DNA from: Xanthobacteraceae bacterium
Lineage (GTDB): Bacteria > Pseudomonadota > Alphaproteobacteria > Rhizobiales > Xanthobacteraceae
Assembly (NCBI GenBank): GCA_030043285.1
Contig: JASHXZ010000597.1
Span: forward strand, 1-5,984
Reading direction: 5' to 3'
DNA: 5,984 bases
A program made the position numbers and the translations under genes. This document shows, in pieces, positions 1-5,421 of the stretch. The notes under the pieces are model-generated. The model had not been told where the DNA came from. It was given only the letters and a program-made list of their open reading frames with translations, and ran no database searches. Each line of letters starts with the position of its first letter. Position 1 is the first letter of the stretch.

Positions 1-206
1 ATGCCGAGGCGCTCGCAATACGGCCGCGTGATGAAATTAAGCTTCGACCAGCATGCCGGACACAGGCCGCTCGTTTCCACCGGCTCCCGGCAGGCGGCGC
101 ACAGCGGCGGCAAGGCGACGTCGAGCGCGGCGCGGCAGGCCGCGCGCGCCGCGTCCGCGACGCGCCGCAGGCGCGTGGTGAGGAGAAAGCCCGCCGAGCC
201 GGTCAT
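1..206 (-). CDS. comF: ComF family protein (phosphoribosyltransferase-like), N-terminal part, cut by left edge
   Basis: Reading the minus strand from the ATG at 206-204 gives 68 residues that run off the window. Residues 32-39 read LPPLCAAC and a second pair follows in LCPACW, so Cys36, Cys39, Cys49 and Cys52 form the Cys4 zinc-binding motif that opens ComF proteins. The next residues (SKLNFITRPYCERLG) match the usual linker to the phosphoribosyltransferase domain, which lies outside the window. ComF/GntX-type proteins are linked to DNA uptake in naturally competent bacteria, but the family is widespread in species where its role is not established. An in-frame stop at 266-264 and the lack of another ATG between it and 206 support this start; no strong Shine-Dalgarno sequence is visible before it. 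The gene is divergent from the methyltransferase gene. Family identity is recognised from the motif; function in this organism is not known. Confidence 0.85.
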   Translation of the reverse strand, partial: MTGSAGFLLTTRLRRVADAARAACRAALDVALPPLCAACREPVETSGLCPACWSKLNFITRPYCERLG

Positions 207-282
207 GCGCGCAGCGTACCGCTTCGCGGCGGAGTTGTCATTGGGTCGTGCGGATGAAAACTCTTATGGTCGGCCGCATGGC

Positions 283-453
283 GCCGTCGATCGCAACGGC
301 AGGCAAAACTTCCGAACAAATCAGCATGTCAAGGGTGAAACCGCTTCGCGGCGCGCCCGTAGCCCGTCTTTAGACGGGCGTAAACGCCCTTATGGGCGCG
401 CCCTTGACATGCTGATTTGTTCGGAAGAGAGGCTAGCCATTGCGATCGACGGC
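283..453. repeat. 171-base nested interrupted palindrome between comF and the methyltransferase gene
   Basis: Two sets of inverted arms share one centre. The inner arms, 309-335 and 401-427, are perfect reverse complements over 27 bases. The outer arms, 283-299 and 437-453, match at 16 of 17 positions (C at 297 against A at 439). The 9 bases between inner and outer arms (300-308 and 428-436) match at only 3 positions. The core, 336-400, holds several short GC-rich hairpins. The element fills over half of the 312-base gap between two divergent genes and contains no plausible coding sequence. It could be a dispersed palindromic repeat or a MITE-like non-autonomous element. No transposase is seen and no clear direct target duplication flanks the inner arms. 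As DNA it could extrude a cruciform, and as RNA it would fold into one long stem. Confidence 0.9.
350..403. repeat. Cluster of overlapping GC-rich hairpins in the palindrome core
   Basis: The core alternates CGCCC-like and GGGCG-like blocks. Bases 362-369 (GCCCGTCT) pair with 372-379 (AGACGGGC) as a perfect 8-base stem with a 2-base gap, or 7 pairs with a 4-base loop. Bases 376-380 (GGGCG) pair with 385-389 (CGCCC) around TAAA. Bases 385-389 can instead pair with 394-398 (GGGCG) around TTAT. Bases 350-358 (GGCGCGCCC) are the reverse complement of 394-402. These pairings overlap and exclude one another. From memory, similar GGGCGTAAACGCCC-type units are common between genes in Bradyrhizobium and relatives, but this was not verified. 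No T-run follows on either strand, so a standard intrinsic terminator is not supported. Confidence 0.7.
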
Positions 454-518
454 TCTCTCTGATCGTTGGTGGCCCTCGATAACGAAGTTCAAGTCCTGAT
501 AACAATCGCAAGGGCACA

Positions 519-1427
519 ATGCCCGAAAGTCCGCTCATCTTCGATCGCGCGCTGATCCGCCGACGCCGGCGTCGCGCCGACGCTCTCGGCGCGGCGACGT
601 TTTTGCTCGATCGCGCCGCCGCAGATTTGGGCGACCGGCTTGCCGCCGTGCTGCGCCGGTTCGATATCGCCGTCGATCTCGGCACGCCCGGCACGGCGGT
701 GCGCGAAGTTTTGCCGCGGCTCGGTTCGATCGGAACGATCGTTGCGGTCGACGCAGACGATGCGGTGCCGGAAGCGGCAAGTGCGAACCAAAAAATCGTC
801 GTCGCCGACGAGGAGGCGCTGCCGTTCGGCGACGGCGCGCTCGATCTCGTCGTCTCGGCGCTGGCGCTGCAATTTGTCAACGATCTGCCGGGCACGCTCA
901 TCCAAATTCGCCGCGCGCTCAAACCCGACGGCCTGTTCGTCGCCGCCCTGATCGGCGGCGAAACGCTCACCGAGTTGCGCCAGGCGTTTGCCGCGGCCGA
1001 AAGCGAGATCGAGGGCGGCGCCTCGCCGCGCGTCGCACCGTTTGCCGACGTGCGCGAGCTTGGCGCGCTGTTGCAGCGGGCCGGCTTCGCGCTGCCGGTG
1101 ACCGATGTCGACCGCGTCTGCGTGCGCTACGATTCGGCGTTCGCCTTGATGCACGATCTGCGCCGCATGGCCGCCACCAACGCGCTGATCGAGCGCCGCC
1201 GCGCGCCGCTGCGCCGCGCTACGCTGATCCGCATGGCCGAAATCTACAGGCAGCGCTTCGCCGATCCGGACGGCCGGCTGCGCGCCACGTTCGACATCGT
1301 CTGGCTGTCCGGCTGGGCGCCGCATCCGAGCCAGCAGCAGCCGCTGCGTCCCGGCTCCGCCAAGGCGCGGCTCGCCGACGCGCTCGGCACGCACGAAATG
1401 TCGGCGGGCGACAAGGCACGGCGCTAG
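519..1427 (+). CDS. SAM-dependent methyltransferase, NDUFAF5/BioC-like
   Basis: This is a 302-residue class I methyltransferase-fold protein. Residues 51-60 (AVDLGTPGTA) sit where the glycine-rich SAM loop lies but are a degenerate form of the usual DxGxGxG. Residues 96-103 (ADEEALPF), 107-124 (ALDLVVSALALQFVNDLP) and 134-157 (LKPDGLFVAAL, then GGETLTELRQAF) follow the BioC/UbiE-like order. The tail GWAPHPSQQQPLRPGSAK (265-282) resembles the NDUFAF5 group. Human NDUFAF5 hydroxylates an arginine of a complex I subunit, so this protein may assist complex I assembly rather than methylate; that is inference. The start is supported by the family-typical FDRALIRRRRRRA opening and by AAGGG at 510-514, four bases before ATG. 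The first bases follow the large palindrome by 65 bases. No signal peptide or membrane segment is seen, so it is probably cytosolic. Confidence 0.88.
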   Translation: MPESPLIFDRALIRRRRRRADALGAATFLLDRAAADLGDRLAAVLRRFDIAVDLGTPGTAVREVLPRLGSIGTIVAVDADDAVPEAASANQKIVVADEEALPFGDGALDLVVSALALQFVNDLPGTLIQIRRALKPDGLFVAALIGGETLTELRQAFAAAESEIEGGASPRVAPFADVRELGALLQRAGFALPVTDVDRVCVRYDSAFALMHDLRRMAATNALIERRRAPLRRATLIRMAEIYRQRFADPDGRLRATFDIVWLSGWAPHPSQQQPLRPGSAKARLADALGTHEMSAGDKARR

Positions 1428-1478
1428 GCCGTCTGGCCTGCGAACGCGTCACGCGGTACAGTTACCGATTGATCGGCG

Positions 1479-1502
1479 GTTTGATGATGCTCGCCATCAA
1501 AC
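1479..1502. repeat. Small inverted repeat before the glycoside hydrolase gene
   Basis: GTTTGATG at 1479-1486 and CATCAAAC at 1495-1502 are perfect 8-base inverted arms around an 8-base centre. Just upstream, CCGAT (1465-1469) and ATCGG (1472-1476) form a second short inverted pair with a 2-base gap. The site lies 51 bases after the methyltransferase stop and 61 bases before the glycoside hydrolase start. It could be an operator for a dimeric regulator of the hydrolase gene or a weak terminator stem for the methyltransferase gene. No T-run follows, which argues against an intrinsic terminator. The rest of the 1428-1563 spacer shows no convincing promoter. Confidence 0.4.
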
Positions 1503-1563
1503 GAAACGCGAGCGGGGGCGCTTGCGAGCAAAAGATCCCGCATTTTGACCGAGAGCAAACGCC

Positions 1564-3681
1564 ATGGCGAACGGCGCAATCATTCTCGCAGATTCGATCA
1601 GTCCACCTTCCGGATCCCCAAAGATCAATCCAGCGGACTTCAGTCTCGTTCAGCTGTTCGACCTGGGTTGGGTATTCGATCCGGGCTATCAGCGTTTGCT
1701 GGACAATCTGGCGGCGTCACCAGGTGCCTTCTCGACCGTAAGGGTGATGAAGCCGTTCACCAACGGCATTGCGACGGCTGCGACCGCGACCGCGCCGGCG
1801 CAGCCGGCGCAGCCGAGCGAAACCGGCATCGGCGGCACGACCATGGCCGGCAATGTGTGGCCGGCGAGCGGAGCCATCGATTTGAGCGGCACGTTGAACG
1901 GGCTCTACGAACTCACCAGGCGCAACCTTATTCCGTTCGTCGTTCTCGGGTTTTTTCCCGATGGCATCTATCAGGGCATCATAGATCCGCCGAGCGGCGA
2001 CCCGACGTGCCAGACACTGACCTTCGTCAACACCAGCGACCCGAACTGGCTGACCATTCGCGGCAACTGGAAAAATCTCGTCAAGGCGTTCTTCGCGGCC
2101 TTGCTGAGCGACACCCGGTTTGGCGCGCGTGCGATTGCGCAGTGGTATTTCGAAGTTTGGAACGAGCCGGACTTTCCTCCTTTTTGGGGGCCGGACAGCG
2201 GCAGCGGTAACTTGAATTTCTACCAGGACCTCTACAAGGCCACGTGCGAGGTCGTCACTGCCAACGGCTACAAGGTTCAATTGGGCGGACCTACCGTTAC
2301 TACCGGCTTTGAATCGCCGATCGCGCAGACGCTGCAACCGTTCATCTCCTTTATTGCGAGCAACAGGCTGCCGTGCAGCTTCCTCTCGTTTCACGGCAAG
2401 GGCGGGTGGGATTTTTGCCTGAACGCCCGCACCTACATGTCGCCAATAATCGACACGGCCGGCCAAATTGCGCAATTGGCGAAAACGGCCGGACTGTCGT
2501 CCATCAAGATCATCAACGACGAGGCGGACATGCGGGCGAACTTTGCCGCGCCGTTCCTGCCGCGCATGACGGAGCAATATCCGGCGTGGCTGACCGCTCT
2601 CATGATCAACTTTGACGGCTTGAACGCCCAATATCCATTCGAGTTCATGACCGGCTCCGACAATGCGGAATTGCCGCTGGTCGGCTGGCTCCAACAGTCG
2701 ACCACGAGCGTGCAGCCGGAGCCGCAAGCTTTCGAGCCGGCGGCTTTCGGCCAACAGCGCTCGATCATGACCGCTGCTTCGCTCAAATTGAGCAGCACGA
2801 CGACCTGGAACCAGACCAATCTCGCGATCGACCTGCTGAAGCTGCCGGTTTACAACTTTTATGAGCTGCTGCGCCTTTTGGGGACTGAGCACGGTACGCC
2901 GGGCGCGATTCCGATCATCGATTCTTTTCACATGATCACGGTTGCCACGACCCACGTCGGATCGGTTTTTTGCCGCTATGTCGAGCCGACACCAGGAACG
3001 GGCCCGGGGCCGCGCGTGCCGCCATTGTCGATCAAGTACTCGATTGGAGGCATCACCTGGCCGAAGATCAACTGGTACCAATTCCAGATCGACGACTCTG
3101 CGTCCAATGGTTACGCGCAGGCTGGCGGGTCGACCGCGCTGCCGGATTTCTGTCTTCCGGCAACGCTAACGGGTTTTCCGACGACTTCGGTCGCGCTCCC
3201 GTTCAGCGCGACGACAGTTCGCAACATACGGCAACATCAGGAATTGGCCGTGGTCAACCACGCCATCGGGGTCTCGGCAAGCAGCTTCAATCCCGAATTC
3301 GCGCTTCCGCCGAACACGACGACGGTTTTCTGGATCACCGAGTATGATTCGAATGCGTCGCCCACCCAACCGCAATGGGCAACGAATACGCCGTACGTAC
3401 TCGACGTGACCGATTACGGCACCAACGTCGTTCTGTTCTGGCAACCCGACACCGATCCGACGTTCTACTCGTATCAGGTTTTCAGAGTGGTCAACTCCAA
3501 TCCCAGCTCGCCTGCACCGCTGCCCAGTTCGGCCGTACCGGTCTCTCCCGTGCCGCTACGTTCCGCCCTTTGGGTCGACACCGAGGTCACCACAGGCAGC
3601 ACCTACACCTACTACCTGAAGACGCTCAACGCGTCGGGTGGCGTAACTGAGTCCGCCCCGCTGATAGTCCAGGTAACTTGA
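1564..3681 (+). CDS. GH39-like glycoside hydrolase with C-terminal fibronectin III-like domain
   Basis: This 705-residue protein has a GH39-like (clan A) catalytic barrel over about residues 25-400. EVWNEPDF (197-204) carries the likely acid/base Glu201 and IKIINDEADM (314-323) the likely nucleophile Glu320. Their 119-residue spacing is close to that of known GH39 xylosidases and iduronidase. LGGP (240-243) and FLSFHGKGG (273-281) fit further conserved barrel strands. Residues 71-84 are an Ala/Thr/Pro-rich insert. Residues 410-600 look like an accessory beta region and 611-703 resemble a fibronectin type III domain. GH39 members cleave xylosides, iduronides or exopolysaccharides such as Psl; the substrate here cannot be told. 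No Sec, Tat or lipoprotein signal is visible at the N-terminus, odd for a GH-FnIII protein. GAGAG (1551-1555) is a weak ribosome site eight bases before the ATG. Hand counts on sample 60-base rows gave 53-62% GC against 62-75% in the methyltransferase gene, consistent with later acquisition. Confidence 0.8.
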   Translation: MANGAIILADSISPPSGSPKINPADFSLVQLFDLGWVFDPGYQRLLDNLAASPGAFSTVRVMKPFTNGIATAATATAPAQPAQPSETGIGGTTMAGNVWPASGAIDLSGTLNGLYELTRRNLIPFVVLGFFPDGIYQGIIDPPSGDPTCQTLTFVNTSDPNWLTIRGNWKNLVKAFFAALLSDTRFGARAIAQWYFEVWNEPDFPPFWGPDSGSGNLNFYQDLYKATCEVVTANGYKVQLGGPTVTTGFESPIAQTLQPFISFIASNRLPCSFLSFHGKGGWDFCLNARTYMSPIIDTAGQIAQLAKTAGLSSIKIINDEADMRANFAAPFLPRMTEQYPAWLTALMINFDGLNAQYPFEFMTGSDNAELPLVGWLQQSTTSVQPEPQAFEPAAFGQQRSIMTAASLKLSSTTTWNQTNLAIDLLKLPVYNFYELLRLLGTEHGTPGAIPIIDSFHMITVATTHVGSVFCRYVEPTPGTGPGPRVPPLSIKYSIGGITWPKINWYQFQIDDSASNGYAQAGGSTALPDFCLPATLTGFPTTSVALPFSATTVRNIRQHQELAVVNHAIGVSASSFNPEFALPPNTTTVFWITEYDSNASPTQPQWATNTPYVLDVTDYGTNVVLFWQPDTDPTFYSYQVFRVVNSNPSSPAPLPSSAVPVSPVPLRSALWVDTEVTTGSTYTYYLKTLNASGGVTESAPLIVQVT

Positions 3682-3739
3682 CGAGAACGCCGGCCCGGCA
3701 ACGCGCTTTTCGCGGCTCCGCCACAATCGCCGAAGGACG
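3682..3739. other. Short convergent spacer, no clear terminator
   Basis: The glycoside hydrolase gene (plus) and the Flp pilin gene (minus) end towards each other across 58 bases. The only pairing seen is a short CGCG-CTTTT-CGCG stem near 3700-3712, which is too weak to call. A two-way terminator would be expected here but is not evident from reading alone. Confidence 0.35.
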
Positions 3740-3931
3740 CTACTTCATCGAAGTGGCGACACTCGAGTAGAGGCCCTGCACGCTCGAGCCGAGGCTCACG
3801 ATGGTGGTGGCGATCGCCACCGCGATGCCCGAGGCGATGATCGCGTATTCGATGGCCGTGGCGCCGCTGTCATCGCGCAGGAAACGGCGGAGATTTGCCT
3901 CGATGTTCGCTTGCGGCAGTCGGTTGAACAT
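3740..3931 (-). CDS. Flp/Fap-type class IVb prepilin
   Basis: This 63-residue protein has the full layout of an Flp pilin subunit. A short charged leader (residues 1-23, ending RRFLRDDSG) precedes a predicted prepilin peptidase cut between Gly23 and Ala24. The mature protein begins ATAIEYAIIASGIAVAIATT, with Glu at +5 followed by the Tyr that marks the Flp group. Residues 26-47 form the hydrophobic helix that packs in the pilus core and sits in the inner membrane before assembly. The start is firm: AGGGG (minus strand, 3943-3939) lies seven bases before the ATG. Flp pili are built by the Tad machinery and serve adhesion and biofilm growth. No tad or cpa gene or prepilin peptidase is in this window, so this subunit must rely on a locus elsewhere. 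It lies 24 bases downstream of mutT on the same strand and may be read through from it. Confidence 0.92.
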   Translation of the reverse strand: MFNRLPQANIEANLRRFLRDDSGATAIEYAIIASGIAVAIATTIVSLGSSVQGLYSSVATSMK

Positions 3932-3955
3932 TTGGACGCCCCTGGCTTCTTTCGA

Positions 3956-4360
3956 TCACAACAGCGTTTCAAGGTGCGGAATCAGGGGCTCGTCGGCAGG
4001 CGGCATCGGATAGCTGCGCAAGTCGTTCGGCCGCACCCATTTGAGCTTCTGCTGCTCCTGCGCCGCGACGATTCCCTGCCAACGCCGGCAGACATAGAGC
4101 GGCATCAGCAGGTGGAAGTCGGGATACAGGTGGCTCGCGAAGGTGAGCGGCGCGAGACAGTCCTCCTTGACGACGATTCCCAGTTCCTCCCTGAGTTCGC
4201 GGATCAGGCTCTGCTCCGGCCGCTCGCCCGCCTCGACCTTGCCGCCGGGAAACTCCCACAATCCCGCCATCGCCTTGCCGGCCGGGCGCTGCGCGATCAG
4301 CACGCGTCCATCGGCGTCGATGAGGGCGCAGGCGGCAACAAGAACCAGCTTGACGCTCAC
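3956..4360 (-). CDS. mutT: MutT-type Nudix hydrolase (8-oxo-dGTP diphosphatase family)
   Basis: This 134-residue protein has the length and layout of MutT. The Nudix box runs from Gly40 to Ile62: G-x5-E (Gly40, Glu46), then seven residues, then RELREELGI with Glu55, Glu58 and Glu59 as metal ligands. The lead-in IAQRPAGKAMAGLWEFPGGK (22-41) is typical of MutT proteins, which hydrolyse 8-oxo-dGTP to the monophosphate and so prevent mutagenic incorporation. LKWVRPNDL (105-113) fits the family's C-terminal half. The chosen start is a GTG at 4360-4358; no in-frame ATG lies nearby upstream and the N-terminus MSVKLVLVAACALIDADGRV aligns with family expectation. GGGG about seven bases before it is a weak ribosome site. 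Exact substrate within the Nudix family cannot be proved from sequence. Confidence 0.9.
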   Translation of the reverse strand: MSVKLVLVAACALIDADGRVLIAQRPAGKAMAGLWEFPGGKVEAGERPEQSLIRELREELGIVVKEDCLAPLTFASHLYPDFHLLMPLYVCRRWQGIVAAQEQQKLKWVRPNDLRSYPMPPADEPLIPHLETLL

Positions 4361-4450
4361 GACCTGGCCCCGATGTAAGCAATTGTTGGTAAAGGCAGCT
4401 TCAATCCGGTCTCACACACCATTGGAATCGCCGCGACGGTTAATGCAGGC
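4361..4450. other. Spacer between the alpha/beta hydrolase and mutT genes
   Basis: Ninety bases separate two genes of the same orientation. The stretch is less GC-rich than its flanks. On the minus strand TTGAAG near 4405-4400 could be a -35-like site for mutT, but no good -10 partner at standard spacing was found. No terminator hairpin with a T-run was seen. Whether mutT has its own promoter is therefore open. Confidence 0.3.
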
Positions 4451-5386
4451 TTAAGCGGAACCGCTTTCGCGGCCGGCTTCGCTCATCAATGCCAGCACCG
4501 CATCCGCGAACGCGCGCGGCGCTTCCTGCGGCGGGTTGTGGCCGATGCGCGGCAGCACGTGACGCGTGAAGGCACCTGTGAAGAAGCGGTGATGATGCTC
4601 GGAGCTGGCGGGCGGCCCAACGCCGTCGACCTCGCCCTGGAGCGCAATGCTCGGCACCGCGATTGTGGGCTGCGCGGCGAGCTTTTGCTCGATCGCCGCC
4701 AGCGTCGGGTCGCCGGGCGCGTAGCCGAAACGGTGCCGGTACGACTGAATCGTCACGTCGACAAAATCCGCGTTGTCGAACGACGCCGCGCTGCGTTCGT
4801 AGGTCGCGTCGTCGAACGTCCAAAGCGGCGACCAGATTTGCCAGATGTAGCGGCATAGCGCGCGACGATTTTGCGTCAGGCCGGCGCGGCCGCGCTCGGT
4901 GTGAAAATAATATTGGTACCAGAAGCGATGCTCCTGCGCCGGCGCCACCGGTTTCGCCGCAGCGGCGATGTCCTGGATGTTGTAGCCGTTGCCGGTGACG
5001 AGGCCGATGACGCGCTCGGGCCACAACGCGGCGACGATACAGGCGGCGCGGCCGCCCCAATCGTAGCCGGCCAGTATGGCGCGGCCGATGCCGAGCGCAT
5101 CCATCAGCTCGCGCAGATCGTTGCCGAGCGCAGCCTGCTGGCCGGAGCGCGGCGTATCCGCAGACAGAAAGCGCGTCGGCCCAAAGCCGCGCAGATACGG
5201 CACGATGACACGGCAGCCGGCGGCGACGAGCGGCGGCACGACTTCGTCGTAGCAGCGCGGATCGTACGGCCAGCCGTGCAGCAGGATGACCGGCGTGCCG
5301 TTCGCACCGCCACTTTCTTCAAATGCGACTTCAAGGGTCGCGGTGCGGATGCGTGCGCAGGGCTTTCCGGCGGTGTGTGCAGCCAT
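4451..5386 (-). CDS. Alpha/beta hydrolase with aspartate nucleophile (epoxide hydrolase-like)
   Basis: This 311-residue protein has an alpha/beta hydrolase fold. HGWP (37-40) is the oxyanion-hole motif found in epoxide hydrolase-like members. GYDWGG (107-112) is the nucleophile elbow with Asp109 in place of the serine of esterases, as in epoxide hydrolases and haloalkane or haloacetate dehalogenases. GEVDGV (251-256) holds the likely acid Asp254 and GHNPPQ (282-287) the catalytic His283. The cap region (about 140-235) is rich in Tyr and Trp, including WYQYYF (156-161) and IWQIWSPLW (181-189); epoxide hydrolases use cap tyrosines to open the ring. HGWP favours an epoxide hydrolase-like enzyme over a dehalogenase, but the substrate is unknown. 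No signal peptide is seen, so it is probably cytosolic. The ATG at 5386-5384 lies 35 bases past the stop of the Bug-type gene, which suggests co-transcription. The ribosome site is weak. Confidence 0.85.
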   Translation of the reverse strand: MAAHTAGKPCARIRTATLEVAFEESGGANGTPVILLHGWPYDPRCYDEVVPPLVAAGCRVIVPYLRGFGPTRFLSADTPRSGQQAALGNDLRELMDALGIGRAILAGYDWGGRAACIVAALWPERVIGLVTGNGYNIQDIAAAAKPVAPAQEHRFWYQYYFHTERGRAGLTQNRRALCRYIWQIWSPLWTFDDATYERSAASFDNADFVDVTIQSYRHRFGYAPGDPTLAAIEQKLAAQPTIAVPSIALQGEVDGVGPPASSEHHHRFFTGAFTRHVLPRIGHNPPQEAPRAFADAVLALMSEAGRESGSA

Positions 5387-5421
5387 GGTGGCAATCCGAC
5401 TATCGCGGGCGCCGGCGCGCG

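Noticed and set aside
394..403. GGGCGCGCCC as a stand-alone palindromic operator
   Set aside because: It is a simple GC-rich self-complement within the larger palindrome and needs no separate explanation.
309..427. Intrinsic terminator for comF or the methyltransferase
   Set aside because: It lies between the 5' ends of two divergent genes and no T-run follows the stems on either strand.
1..462. 153-codon open frame on the plus strand at the left edge
   Set aside because: It lies opposite comF, runs through the palindrome, and its translation is Arg/Ala/Ser-rich with no recognisable motif; typical shadow of GC-rich DNA.
489..1394. 301-codon minus-strand open frame opposite the methyltransferase gene
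   Set aside because: Long antisense frames are expected in GC-rich coding DNA; the protein is Arg/Ala/Gln-rich without motifs, while the plus strand encodes a clear family member.
1770..1818. Short GC-rich repeat in the glycoside hydrolase gene
   Set aside because: It encodes an Ala/Thr/Pro-rich insert (residues about 71-84) in frame, so it is low-complexity coding sequence and not a separate repeat.
1717..3081. 454-codon minus-strand open frame opposite the glycoside hydrolase gene
   Set aside because: It is Arg-rich with no family motif, whereas the plus strand carries both GH39 catalytic motifs in order.
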